64,000 bases of DNA from Melitaea cinxia (Eukaryota > Arthropoda > Insecta > Lepidoptera > Nymphalidae), in NCBI RefSeq assembly GCF_905220565.1, contig NC_059410.1, positions 6,534,695-6,598,694 of the forward strand. Reading direction: 5' to 3'. Both the position numbers and the translations under genes were made by a program. Positions 12,117-23,870 of this stretch are shown piece by piece. Each line of letters opens with the position of its first letter. The stretch's first letter is position 1. Under the pieces are notes generated by a model. That model saw only the letters and a program-made list of their open reading frames with translations, had not been told where the DNA came from and did not search any database.

Positions 12117-12420
12117 GATGTGCGTGTTCTTTTTTTAACGGACTTCAAAAAAAAGGAGGTTCTCAATTTGATTTAATTTTTTTTTACGTTCATTACCTGA
12201 GAACTTTTTACTGGCTTGACCGATTTTGATGATTCTTTTTTTATTGGAATGTGGTGCTTGTCATATGGTCCTATTTAATTTTAATTAAAATCAATTAACT
12301 ATTTTTTAAGTTATCTTTGATCACGCGTTATTTACTTGACTATTTTTTCGTCTAACGTCTTGTTGTATTACTTGTCGATGTAATTGAAGTCGGTTTTTTT
12401 TCGTTTGCGAGCAAACAAAT
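12117..12420 (+). repeat. Dispersed repeat family K, diverged copy
   Basis: Starts TTTTAACGGACTTCAAAAAA, contains GGAGGTTCTCAATTTG, CGATTTTGATGATTC, TTGTATTACTTGTCGATG and ends GAAGTCGGTTTTTTTTCG with TTTGCGAGCAAAC. It is the reverse complement of the copies at 20.1, 28.0 and 59.5 kb. A common lepidopteran non-coding repeat; class uncertain. Confidence 0.7.
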
Positions 12421-12689
12421 ATATAAATATACAAACTTTTCAACTTCATTATATTAGTAAGTAAATTTATAATGACTATCGTGTTGGGTAAAGTTCACAG
12501 GAACAGTGGAAGACATGATTATTATGATCTCTAACTTTGTTAAATTTTGAGCATATATTAAGTTTCTTATCGGTTGACGTTTAATCACAAGATTAAGTCT
12601 TTGTAGTGTAATATAACATAATTCTGTACACCGTGTCACCATTAAAGCTTGCTAGCTCATGGCAAAGAGGCATAAATCTCAGTCATAAT

Positions 12690-12900
12690 TTGTGTGCGTC
12701 AGGCGTGGACCAACGGACCAATGATTGATGGGCCCTACCCGCGCGCTCATTCCAAATTCAAACTGGCCAACCAGAGCGTGGTCGACTTGCAAAATGGCCG
12801 ACAATCAATTTGCGCGCCAAATTTATTAAAAATCTATTAGCTCGACTCTGGTTTTTTGAATCGCGGCGTTTAATTTATTGTTATTTGATTACGCAAGCGA
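12690..12900. promoter_or_regulatory. CpG-richer island with CCAAT, PHO-like and E2F-like motifs
   Basis: Non-repetitive, GC- and CpG-richer than the flanks. Holds GGACCAATGATTGATGGG (CCAAT plus ATTG), AAAATGGCCGAC at 12791 (ATGGC, PHO/YY1 core) and GCGCGCCAAAT at 12812-12822 (reverse TTTGGCGCGC, E2F-type). No coding frame of note. Motif matches are by eye, so this is only a candidate promoter or enhancer. Confidence 0.3.
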
Positions 12901-14096
12901 AAATTCTAGACGATATTGTTGGTGATGTACACACATTGTATTGAATGACAAAAAGTATAAGATACAAAGAAATTACACGAGATTTGAAGAGAAACATAAC
13001 ACAAATAGGAATAATAAAAATATTATTTGTAACAAACAGAATAAAAACAATTCCTAAGCTAATATATTCTAGTGTTGCGATGTAGGTCGCGTACCGCCTC
13101 GAGTGGCTAAGTTCGCGAATGTATTACTTTCGACGTATAGTGGCGCTCACGAAATGTTGAAATGTTCATTTAGTCAAGGTACGTTAGCAATTAAATGGTT
13201 CGTTTTATTCTAATGTAGTTGTAATAATTCCTTTTATTATTCTCCACTGGTGCGAGTACAAATATCTCTAGTTTTAATTATTGTAGTGTTAACGATAAAA
13301 AGTAAAAATAAAACATTGATTCATTACAAGCGTTGACATTTTTAGGTAAAGTTGATGCGACATTTCGGAACAATTTTTAGTTTATTTTAGACTGTGGATA
13401 AGTAATATAAGTATAATTTTCTATGGGCAATAATTAGTAGTAAGTGAAATATTAATAGTTTAAAAATCTGAGGTTTTATTGCTTAAAACCATTAAATCAA
13501 ATAACGTAAATAAATTAATGTACAAGTCTTCCTTCTTTGTGATATAGATTTGGGATTTTTAGTATCGCCTATAAAATCTAGTTTAGTGTTTTGTTTTACA
13601 TTTTCCCCGAAGCTTGAAACCCTGCATGCACTCAATGTCCAAGCGGCGCTCACAACTTTGGTAATTTTAACGTTTGCCCACTATACTGGGTCTCAACAAA
13701 TGTTGCTTACGCTGTGTGAATTCGATATTGGTCCGAGTATTTGATCAAACTTTAACCAAAACTGTATATTAATAGCTCAGTGCCCGGACTTCGACACCTT
13801 CGCGAGCAACTTTACCGGAACTAATCTTCAAGTCAGATATTACGAATATTCAATTCCAATAAACGATACATTTATGTGAAACCGGTCTTTGTATTTTGTG
13901 ACACATTTCGCTCGTGTAGCCGATACGATCTTATGTATGAAACACGTGTATTTGATACTCGACCGTTGTGAATTTATTCAATTGCTAGTAGTAAAATGAA
14001 TTATTTTAAAATTTATTTTGGTTGGTAGGAAATACATCGTTTGAAAATGTGTACATTTTGAAAAACTGAAATCTTTTGTAAATTACTGTGGTGGTA
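12901..14096. other. Unique-looking DNA, no gene recognised
   Basis: A small CpG-richer patch at 13078-13160 (GGTCGCGTACCGCCTCGAG, GACGTATAGTGGCGCTC). The rest is AT-rich. Confidence 0.4.
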
Positions 14097-14272
14097 AAGA
14101 AGGGTACGGTCTGCCTGATGGTAAGGGGTTACCATAGCCTATAGACGCCTGATACATCGGATATATCACAAGAAGGTTGCTAACTCTACTCCCAATAGGA
14201 ATAAAACACTAATTTAGAGCAATATCACTATCCTGTGATCTTCTATAGGTTTGAGGTACTTACCTCAATAAA
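14097..14272 (+). repeat. Dispersed repeat family G, decayed partial copy
   Basis: GTACGGTCTGCCTGATGGTAA, TTACCATAGCCTATAGACG and a diverged 3' half ending in GAGGTACTTACCTCA are recognisable with many substitutions and gaps. An older insertion than the other copies. Confidence 0.6.
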
Positions 14273-15442
14273 ATAAAAAATAATAAATATATAAGTAAAT
14301 AAATAAGTAATTTTTTTACTTATTTAGTGTGAATTTTTCGTACGGGAATTGCTAGTATGTATTAATTTGTAACTTTTATGTTTTTTTTTGCGTAAGTAAA
14401 CAAGAAAATTGTTAAATATTTAAGCATTAATTGAGTAAGATTAGAGTGAAATTGAATGCATTTCTCGAGCAAGAATAGATAGTATTTGCATTTTATTTTA
14501 CTAAAAATAACAAAGTAACAATGGATTAATGTCACACTGAAATTCCGAGCAAAGAGACGAGGATGAGCTCTCTTAACAAAAGAGATTAGAACGCAATCCC
14601 GCCTTTAAAAATAAAACTATACTTATTTTATACGAATGATGTTTTGTTCAGGATTAATAATTTAAAATAATTAGACATGTAAATATAGCACTCATTGTTA
14701 TTAGGATTTGACTAAAAGAAAGTAATGCAACTAAAAAAAAGACTGTAAGTCAGTAAGTAAGTAGTATAAGCCATGAGATTGCACAACTGTACGAAACTTG
14801 AAAATTGTCTTCTTTGTTATATTTATAACACTAATAATATGAAAATATTTCATTCCAAAGTATATACATAAATATATATAAAAAGATATAATGCAAAGGC
14901 TTATTCAAAAGATAAATTAACGTTAAAACTCCGAAATTTTAATATATATACCTTACATATAAAGACATAACATTTTATTATTGACGACATTTAAATATAA
15001 AATAAAACCTAACCGTAAAATATCATACATAAAAACAAGAAGCGTAATATCCATCGGCAATAAAGCGACGACGCGTCACCCTTTTAATCCTATAAAATTT
15101 ATGTTTCAGATGAGGCTTCACCGAAACGCATTATTATTTAAAGGAGGTTCTGTCTACCCGGACTGTCGTCGCTATTTACAATCTATTAATAAACTAAACC
15201 GTTTCCTTTGGGATCGTACGCCAACGCGACTGCTGTTCTAAATGGTACACTATTGACAAACTAATGGCTAACGTTCTATGTTATTATTTTGATAAAATAA
15301 AAGGTCAAATTTACACCGAAATTCATTAAATTTATGAAACAATTTAAGATAATGTTATTTCAGTAATGGTTATTTATAAACGTGTAAGTGTGTAATATAC
15401 TTATAAAAATCTACCGAGTGTGAGTTTCACCACTATTATATG
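14273..15442. other. AT-rich DNA, no feature seen
   Basis: A frame of 86 codons at 14981 has no recognisable domain. No repeats. Confidence 0.4.
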
Positions 15443-15648
15443 AACATTTTTGAATATCATATCGATATCAATAGACGGCGCCACGGTTCGCTTAAACCGA
15501 AAATAAAAATCATCATATCAAAAATTTCGATCTAGCGGGTACATCGTTCCATAGCTTAATTGGCTAGAGCGCGGCACACGGCCAGTCGGAGACGCGGGTT
15601 CGATCCCCGCTGGAGCGGTCAATTTTTGATATGATATTCAAAAATGTT
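15443..15648. mobile_element. Inverted-repeat element enclosing a tRNA-like gene
   Basis: AACATTTTTGAATATCATATC at 15443-15463 is perfectly inverted at 15628-15648. A second left motif, ATCATATCAAAAATT at 15512-15526, is perfectly inverted at 15621-15635, so the right arm can pair with either left motif. A tRNA-like cloverleaf (15545-15618) lies in between. About 206 bp, no target duplication evident. Origin unclear: a MITE that captured a tRNA gene, or a palindromic SINE derivative. Confidence 0.6.
15545..15618 (+). tRNA. tRNA-like sequence, probably a tRNA pseudogene or SINE head
   Basis: 74 nt folding by hand into a cloverleaf: acceptor CGTTCCA/TGGAGCG (7 pairs, one G-T), a D arm with GCT/AGC and TTGG in the loop, T arm GCGGG/CCCGC around TTCGATC, and a 5-nt variable loop. 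The B box GGGTTCGATCCC is intact. The anticodon stem has one A-A mismatch at its top pair and the loop CACGGCC has A where position 33 should be T; read as it stands the triplet would be CGG (proline). These faults argue against a working tRNA. Confidence 0.5.
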
Positions 15649-16180
15649 TAGAATTCCTAATATGTGGGTAACACAAAAATAAAATCATACATACGATTAC
15701 ATGAATATAAAGTGTTCCAGACCACTATATATAAATTATTTACATTTATTAAAGTACAATACAATGTCGAAGTAATAAAATAACGAAACTTAAAATATTA
15801 AATAATAATCACAATGTAAATAAAATTATATAAATAATAAATAGTCCAGATACATCTATGTAATCTATACAAATATTAATTACACAAAAATCATGATCGT
15901 CACCAGTTGCAGTATCAACGTCACTCAATCACACGAGATAAAATATATATTCAATAATAATAAAATCAATGGTTCGAATGAGCATTCGTTTAATCCCTCA
16001 GTTTTTCTAATTAAGCTGGATTATGCCCTGTCAAAACTGTCCATTTGATCTTAATACGGATTTAACATCGCGGCGTTTTCATTTAGATCGGTGCCGTCGA
16101 CGATTGTATTTTCACAAATTCTGAGAATATTTTCACTTATCTGTGGCAGTATAATCTCTTATTCTATATTTTAGAACAGC

Positions 16181-16270
16181 TGCTGTACCCGCAACTTTGT
16201 TCGCTTGGATGATGGAATTTGAATATGAAAATAGTTTTTTGACTACACTGTAGGAATGTTTAATTTTCCG
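16181..16270 (+). repeat. Dispersed repeat family C, short fragment
   Basis: GCTGCTGTACCCGCAACTTTG followed by TTCGCTTGGATGATGG, a start-type fragment. The downstream part has decayed. Confidence 0.45.
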
Positions 16271-16601
16271 GACAAAAAGTATACTGCGTTAGGATAAAGA
16301 ACTGTCTCTGCGTTCGGTCGTTGAAATACTTCTAGTGAAACAAAGTGAAACAAAAAAACTCACTTCTTATTTTTTTAATAACATTTCAAGCAAATTCTTT
16401 CATCAAGATGTTTCAAAGAGCTTAAAACTCTAAAATCAATACTATAGTCTCGAAATGATATACTTTTTCTTTTAACAATTCAACTATTAAAAGTTGGAAC
16501 ACGAATTCGATTTTGGAAAATAAAGCTTATTAAATAAAAGAAGTTTGTGTGTGTGTGTGCTATTCACAAATAACAGAAGTGAAATTTCTGAAAAGAAGCC
16601 T

Positions 16602-16830
16602 CAGTCAGTCAGTCACTTCAGTCCATTGCAGGCCACTGCTGGACATAGGCCTCACAATGTTCGCGCCAGACATTTCGGTTTTCTGCAATTCTCATCCAGC
16701 CCATAGCGGCAATATTATATCACCGGCTATATTATTGTAGATCGTCAGTCCAACGGGCCGGAGGCCGTCCCACACTGCGTTTGCCAAGACGCGGTCTCCA
16801 CTCAAGGAACCGTCTGTTTTGAAAAGTAGC
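16602..16830 (+). repeat. Family T-related repeat with a different body
   Basis: Starts with CAGTCAGTCAGTCACTTCAG and CTGCTGGACATAGGCCTCAC like family T, then changes to TTCGCGCCAGACATTTCGGT, GTCAGTCCAACGGGCCGG and AAGACGCGGTCTCCACTC. A related subfamily sharing only the 5' module. The 5' piece recurs at 47.6 kb. Confidence 0.7.
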
Positions 16831-18300
16831 CTATAAGAGATTTTTTCACAGATAATATAAAATACTGTGTAATGTATTCTATCTCATTCTCTCGCTGACT
16901 TAATCCTATACATTTAAGTGTTTGTATATTTGTTGTGACGCATTTCCGTTTCACTGAGTTTCAATTCACAACGACTCTAAAGAAGTTTCGCTTCAAAAGT
17001 ATTTCAAACACAATAAAGCGAGAATTAGTAATATAAACGTATTATACCACTAAAAATAATGCTTTAAAATATTATTTTAAATTTTATTTTGAAGGCAAAT
17101 TTACGTAAAATGTTTTATAGAAGTAATGAAACTATGAGATCGTAAATTGAACTTCACATCAAATATTTTATATTAATAACGTTAAGAACTCGAGAACGTA
17201 AGAAGTAATAAACGTCGAAATTGCTAAAAGGTTATATTTAATGTTATTTAAAATATTTGTAATTAATTTTGACGAATAATATGTACCACTTCGCTTTCAA
17301 CTGGAACAGATTTGCAGATTTTATATTTAATTTATCATAAAATTGAGTAGCTGCCAGGTACAGGATTAAGGAAATGTTCGCGATCATGAAAGAATTTATC
17401 CGGCGAAAGTGATAAGCAAAAGCGGAGAGGTTGAAGAGAATCATTTATCATTTTGTAATGTACTAACGAGTTCATGCGGTTTCATCTACGCAGTAGAATT
17501 GTTTCACCTTGGTTTGTTTGTTTTTTTACTGTTTTTTTTTTTTAATTTGCGCTAAAAACAAAATTGATAAAATGCTCAACGAGTATTTCATACATATGTA
17601 CGTACGCTAGTACATGTGAAATACTTGTTGTAGGAAATATGGTCGATATGTGGTGCTATTATAGTTAAGATTAAAGTAGTTTAGATTAGCCATTATTGTC
17701 ATCAATATTACCTTATTTCTGAAATAAATGTGGATGGGGTACGTTTGGGAAAAGATAAATCAAAGAAAGGACGAATTACATAAACAAAGATATATGAATA
17801 AACATAGAAGTGTTAAATAAATGGCTGATTAAAGTTAGTGGAATAGATATTGAGATGATTCCACATAAAGCTGGACTATAGTAGGGGAAGGATTTTGAGA
17901 AGAATTTAAAATTGTCATTATTTTAAATTACAATCCTTGTCCACATCGATCCTCGACTTTGCATTGATCAGAGTTTTAACGGTGAAATAAGAAGGGGGAT
18001 GCATAATGAATGAAGATGACTCAGAATCCTTAATTAATTGCTATAGTATATTAAATACTTTTTTTAAATTTATCGAGTGTCTGTTTTTTGTCTCGTAAGA
18101 AAAGTATGACAATGCTAAATGATTTGGTGACGAAATTAAGTTGTAATTAACATAATTAAGCGGTATTTTTCTTACAATGTTCTGTTTTAGAAGAAGGCTA
18201 ATAAAAGAATAATTCAGTTTTTTAAAAATTATCGATGTCAGCCGGGTTGGAACCTTTACCTAATTGCAGTCGATTCGTTTGTTTCTTTCATTGGTTTATC

Positions 18301-18360
18301 GCCAACCCGAAATGGACCAGCGTGGTAGTTAATCTACTTTCAACCTAATGAGGAGTTCAC
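18301..18360 (+). repeat. Decayed SINE tail fragment
   Basis: GCCAACCCGAAATGGACCAG, CGTGGTAGTTAATCTAC and CCTAATGAGG match the start of the family S tail with many changes and then stop. Confidence 0.4.
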
Positions 18361-19382
18361 AAGACTTATAATTAACGGAAATAATTTCTTTGTTTTAATT
18401 TGTTTCGATCATTGATAGTATTATTTATACTAGTGTCATTTTTACTAAACCTTGTTTAATATTAAAATACAATTATAATAAAAAAAATTTACTTTTGTAT
18501 TATTTCTACGCTTCTTTTATCACTTATTCGTATTCATTTAGAAGGCTAACGAGATGTAAAAATTTGAAAAATAACCGATCTCAACAAAGGTCCGACAGGT
18601 ACATCTTATTCGTAACTATTAATATAGAACTCTGTAATTATTGGAATAAGATCTAAATTACAAAAAATCTTGTTCTACGGAGGACGGATACAATTAAAAA
18701 GCGGAATGTAAGCCAGGGATTAACTGACCTAGAAATAATGCGGCGAATCGCTGAATAATAAGGTAATGTTGCATATTTTACTTTTATACTTTGTTTTGCG
18801 AAACAATAAAGAAATTTTCTTTAATCAACGCGTTTAGAGAATGAAGACCGTTACTTTTCTATTGAGGAAAGTTTAATTAAAAACCTGTTTGGATGTGAAT
18901 AATGGACTGAAGTATTAAAATTCGTTCGCACATATTTCAATATCTTCACGTGACTTAAGATAAATGGGAAATAAAATTATTACCAAATTATTTATCACTT
19001 TAGTTTTAATTATGCGGTTTGTCAACTATGATTACTCCTATATCCATGTTAAATAAATATATTTAACCAGTATAAGCTTTGATCAGAATAAATTATAGAA
19101 TGAACACTTTTAATAGTACATGGCGGGTCGAGGGTGTCACTCGCGACCATGGCGTCTGTCACGTCGCCGAAATATAAATAAGTTGTAACATGAAAATCGC
19201 GATGTTAATAGTGACCTTGAAAGTTTAAAAACTTATAATAGAATGAAGCTGTTATTTGATAACATAGAAAATTGATTATGATCCTTCGATTAATGCCCCT
19301 CGTTACTTTTCTGTTCTTCGTGACATTGGCGAAATTATCTGTTCTAACTTCTACTTAGACACGGTTCCATGTCATTAATTCA

Positions 19383-19404
19383 AATGAATGAATGAATGAA
19401 TGAA
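19383..19404. repeat. (AATG)n microsatellite
   Basis: About five AATG units followed by AAAAAG; short tetranucleotide run. Confidence 0.8.
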
Positions 19405-20076
19405 AAAGTATATTTTTGATAATATCCATTGCCTGTCACAATGATATTGTATCAATTGTATTATATACGTGTTATAGTTTTCATTTCATGACAATGACAC
19501 TACAACATACCGCTCTCTCCACATAACAGAAAAAAAACAAATGTAACCCCGCGACCAGACAACGTAGATGTTATCACGGCACTAACTAACCAAAGTTCTC
19601 CTAGACCAGGCTAAATAAAAGAACTATACAAGGAGTTAGAACTTGAGTTGGGTTTTGTTAACTTTACAGTTAGCGTTCATTCAGAGCTTCTACTCCTTAG
19701 TACTATTTGGTACAAATGGTTATTTAAAACTAACGTGAAGAGAAATTACGTTACCATAGAAATACTTTCTTGAAAATTTATAAGTTTTAATTTTATTATT
19801 ATAACCGTTAAATTTATCATTTAGTGTATTTAGTGCAGATGAATATAAGTGTTTGAAAGAACTAGACATAAGTACGTGTATTACTTGATGTTAAAAGCGC
19901 GTCGTATTATTGTATTACAACCGATGTAAATCAGAGATTCTAATAAAAGAAGAATTTAAAGGTTTGCAATAGTAAAAGATTTTGAGTAACACTGACACAA
20001 AAATAATAGTTAACGATCGTTGCAAAAGTTTACTTCAATCCAAACAGACACTTTAATTTAACTTGACTGAATATAA

Positions 20077-20598
20077 TTGTGTTTGCTCGCAAACGAAAAA
20101 AAAACCGACTTCAATTACATCGACAAGTAATACAACGTAGCAGCTTTCGATTAAATTAAAAATTATCAAAATCGGTACACCCAGTAAAAAGTTATTACGG
20201 ATTTTCGAGAGTTTCTCTTGATTTCTCTGGGATCCCATCATCAGATCCTGGTTTCCTTATCACGGTACCAAACTAGGGATATCCCCTTTCCAACAAAAAA
20301 TCGGTAGAATTATCAAAATCGGTACATCCAGTAGAAAGTTATGCGGTATAATACAACGTAGGTCGACGAAAAAAGCGTCAAGTAAAAACGCATTATTAGA
20401 TATAACTCGAAAAGTAGTTGTTAGATCTCAAATAAATTTAAATGGGACCAATTGGCACACACCACCTTTCGATTAAAACAAAATTTGTCGAAATCGGTCC
20501 ACACGGTCAAAAGTTCTGATGTAACATACATAAAAAAAAAAAAAAAAAAAATACAGTCGAATTGAGAACCTCCTCCTTTTTTGGAAGTCGGTTAAAAA
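20077..20598 (-). repeat. Dispersed repeat family K, long copy
   Basis: From GTTTGCTCGCAAACGAAAAA and CCGACTTCAATTACATCGAC to ACCTCCTCCTTTTTTGGAAG and TCGGTTAAAA, about 520 bp. Contains internal near-repeats around AAAATCGGTACA(T/C)CCAGTA. A poly-A run of about 20 sits at 20530. Shares long blocks with the 28.0-kb copy. Confidence 0.75.
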
Positions 20599-22228
20599 GT
20601 TGAATATCTTTCTAACGTTAAAATTTAGTTTTATTTTTTAAAAACGCAAAATTTAATAAACTAATATTTATTTTACTGATTTTTTTTTTAATTTTAATGA
20701 TTACATATACATATCACCATTGCATGAAATCCAGTTAAAAATGTGATTAAAGTTGTGATAAAAATCAGTATTATAAGTTCATTAGACTTATCAATAAATA
20801 GATAGAAAACTTAGGGCTTTAACGTTGCACAGTAAAGCGGAACAGCCCTAAAAACTCGGTTTTAAGTGTCACTCCAGGCCGTTCTGGAGCCGGCTAACTT
20901 TGTACAATAAGAAAACCGATGGAGTAACAAGTCGGAAAATTTTCTCTGCTTGTTTTAACCGCAGCGTCTGGAATCAGGTCGGAAATAACCAGTCGAAAAT
21001 TTCTAGTTTGTTAGTTCAGAAAGACACCGATCTTAGATTGGATTATGTATTAAGTATCCACTCAGTGAGGTTCTATTTGAATTTATGAAGATTGTTACGT
21101 TAAAGGTTTCACGATTTTTGAAATTTCGTTTAAGTTTAAATTATTTTGAAGATATCTTTAGTGAAATATGAAAACGGTAAAATATTAGGTTTTCTTTTAA
21201 GCACTGATATAAATCAAATACCTATACCTGAAAAACTGTTATTTTTATAATTAAAGTAATTTAATATCTATTTCGCCCGAACAAATTAAACTTTCTATGG
21301 GATCACATCCAATAAATTATTCTATCCCATAGGGAAGCAGAAGTTCCAGCAACATTTTATCTTTAGTTAGATTAATATGTTATGTATAACGATTAAAAGA
21401 TAACACATGACTTTTAATATGCTTACATACATACTACATAGAATAATAATAACCCATGTACACGCCGTCACAGGTGCACGGATATTGAGTTTAGTGTATT
21501 AGTGTCAGACACGATATTATGCAAATCAGTGTACGAGCTGGCAAGTTTTGGAAATTCGGTTTAATGTCACCCGACACTATTAAACTTGTGTAACACACTA
21601 AAGTAGGTGGAACTTGTAGTTATGTTGATATTATTAATATTAATCTACAACCAATTTCATATCATAAATATTCTTTATCTATCTACATAAATAAAAAAAA
21701 AAAGAATTGCTAAATTTTCTAAGTGCAAATTTCAAAAATGGGTTGTTTAATTTTAAGCCGATTTTTTACAGTTATTTAATACTTTTAAGAATGTTCATAT
21801 GGTATAAAAAATTTAGAAAATTACGGAAAATAAGAAAATTACAGAACGCGTTTAACAGTTTACAAGATAGGACTGTTCACCCGAACCCAGCTCGATGTAT
21901 GTATATACTCGTAGTAATAATATAACACATCCCATCAATGATTAGTAGAATGAAAACTTGTGTTGTAAGTGCAACAGACATACATACTCACACACAGCCA
22001 CACCACACACTACACAATATTACCAATTAAACTAGACATCCTATAAAGATTTGTAATATACATTGACTGTACAACACAAGGATCAAACTTGTGATCATAA
22101 GATCTGTTGGTTGTTACATTGACTGCTGCGCTGACTGATTGTTGATTAACGCGGCAAACTTCTTGACAACTTGGTATAGTGCCTTAACTGTTGGATAAAA
22201 AAGTTTAGTACTTATCATTTTGTACATA

Positions 22229-22234
<6 letters not shown>
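20599..22234. other. AT-rich DNA, no feature seen
   Basis: Only short K/N/F-rich frames. No repeat family recognised. Confidence 0.4.

Positions 22235-22299
<65 letters not shown>
22235..22299. repeat. (AT)n microsatellite
   Basis: Uninterrupted AT dinucleotide run of 65 bp; self-complementary and likely polymorphic. Confidence 0.97.
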
Positions 22300-22301
<2 letters not shown>

Positions 22302-22667
22302 GCAACTTTTTTAATACCTACGATAGATATATGAAAATTAAAATTTAATAAATTAAATTTAGTTTCGTAAAATATTATTAACTGAATTTTGATTATTAAC
22401 TGAATATTTATAACTGAAAAGTTGCGAAGTTAACAATAAATTTACAGTTAAAAATGTGTGTTAAAAATATTTCAATAATAAAATGAAAATAATTAAATAA
22501 GTATTCGTTTTTAAAAAAGTATATTTTGAAGTATAAATTCTTCATTCAAAGTAATAAAATTATACTTATCTTAATTATAAACAAATAAAGTTTTATATTT
22601 TTAAGTAAGTACTCGTGAATAAACCCTTACGTTATATTGGATTTTAGTTTTTTAACGAAAATGGAAT

Positions 22668-22795
22668 ATATATATTATCAACCGCCAACCCGCATTGGAT
22701 CAGCGTGGTGGATTAAGCTCTGATCCTTTTCCTACATGGGGAAAGAGGCCTATGCTCAGTAGTGGGATATTACAAGCTGAAGCGATATATATTAT
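22668..22795 (+). mobile_element. Tail-only retroposed copy of SINE family S with 11-bp target duplication
   Basis: A tail module of about 106 bp (CCGCCAACCCGCATTGG ... TTACAAGCTGAAGCG) is flanked by ATATATATTAT at 22668-22678 and 22785-22795. Independent of the 10.6-kb insertion: different site and a slightly longer 5' end. Confidence 0.8.
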
Positions 22796-23429
22796 GATAA
22801 AAATTAATTTGTATAGCTTTAAAAATTTATATTTTTAAAAGCAATCGTTAAACTATTACGTAATATTTAATTAAGAATATTGTAAGTTTTCTGCGAGTGA
22901 CAGCTGGCCCCCCTATCAATTATGGTATCATGCAATACTACAATTACGAGGATAATCCGTCAATCGACTGTAACCACACACTTGTGGGGGACTTGGCAAT
23001 GCTTCACAGAAAACTTCTGACGCCATATTTAATTAGAAAGAATTACAGACCGTATCTTTTATATCGTATTGAGATGACGCAGTAAATTGTATTCGAATGT
23101 ATTCTATACATTCAAAATCTAATGGGTCTATATGATTGTTAAAGGCTTGAATTAAAATCTTTTGAGGTAAGCGGTAAAGAATAACATTGAGAGATCGATA
23201 AACACTGAGGTTATTCGTAGAGGTCTTAGAATATAACAATTAAGTAGCCAGAGATACTTTCTCTAATATTAAGTTCCAGTATTATCAATACCAAGCTTAC
23301 AGATAGGTTTACAGGTTAATATATCGTATTGTTAAAACAAGTGTGTGTATAATTATATACGCACGTAGAAGTTATATGTACTTCATTGACTAGCTAACTT
23401 AAGCGTGTCGGTTTTATTCATGACGGTGT

Positions 23430-23870
23430 GCGCGCGCATCGAAAAAATTTACTCTCATAATTTTTCTCTAACGCGCCAAAAAAATATAACTTAAATAATG
23501 GCAGTTTGATTACATATTTAGTTATGAAAATTAATATTTATCTGCCCATTTCTATTAGTAGATGCCAGTTCAATCATAAAAAAAAACTGATGAACAGAAA
23601 TATAGAGCACAAAATATTACAAAAAAAAAATAAAAAATTGTAATCCTTATCAAATCGCGCGCCAAATGTGCCCGATCTTCGCCATTTCATATTCAATTGC
23701 TATCACAAAATGGCGCGTGTTATTGATATGTGACAAATAAAGCAATAACATCGCAGTACATTATAGGGATTTAGACATAATCTTGACCGATAAGGAGCGA
23801 GCGCTGCGCCGCTATTACATTTATTGTTAAGCTGTAGGGGGTGATATAAAGTGAGCAAGTGACTGGATTG
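23430..23870. promoter_or_regulatory. CpG-richer island with E2F-like and PHO-like motifs
   Basis: Contains AACGCGCCAAAAAAAT (about 23471), GCGCGCCAAAT at 23657-23667, TTCGCCATTTC (about 23680), AAAATGGCGCGTG (about 23705) and GAGCGAGCGCTGCGCCGC (about 23795). The same motif pair as the 12.7-kb island. Not part of a repeat family that I can see. Candidate regulatory DNA only. Confidence 0.3.

Larger units (their letters stand above)
16841..20076. other. AT-rich DNA with an imperfect hairpin
   Basis: Contains the 54-nt hairpin at 17577-17630, the SINE scrap at 18.3 kb and the AATG run at 19.4 kb. No gene found. Confidence 0.4.

Noticed and set aside
15545..15618. Functional tRNA-Pro (CGG anticodon)
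   Set aside because: Position 33 is A instead of T, the closing anticodon-stem pair is mismatched, and it lies inside an inverted-repeat element.
22114..22305. Minus-strand frame with an (IY)n start
   Set aside because: Product of the (AT)n microsatellite.
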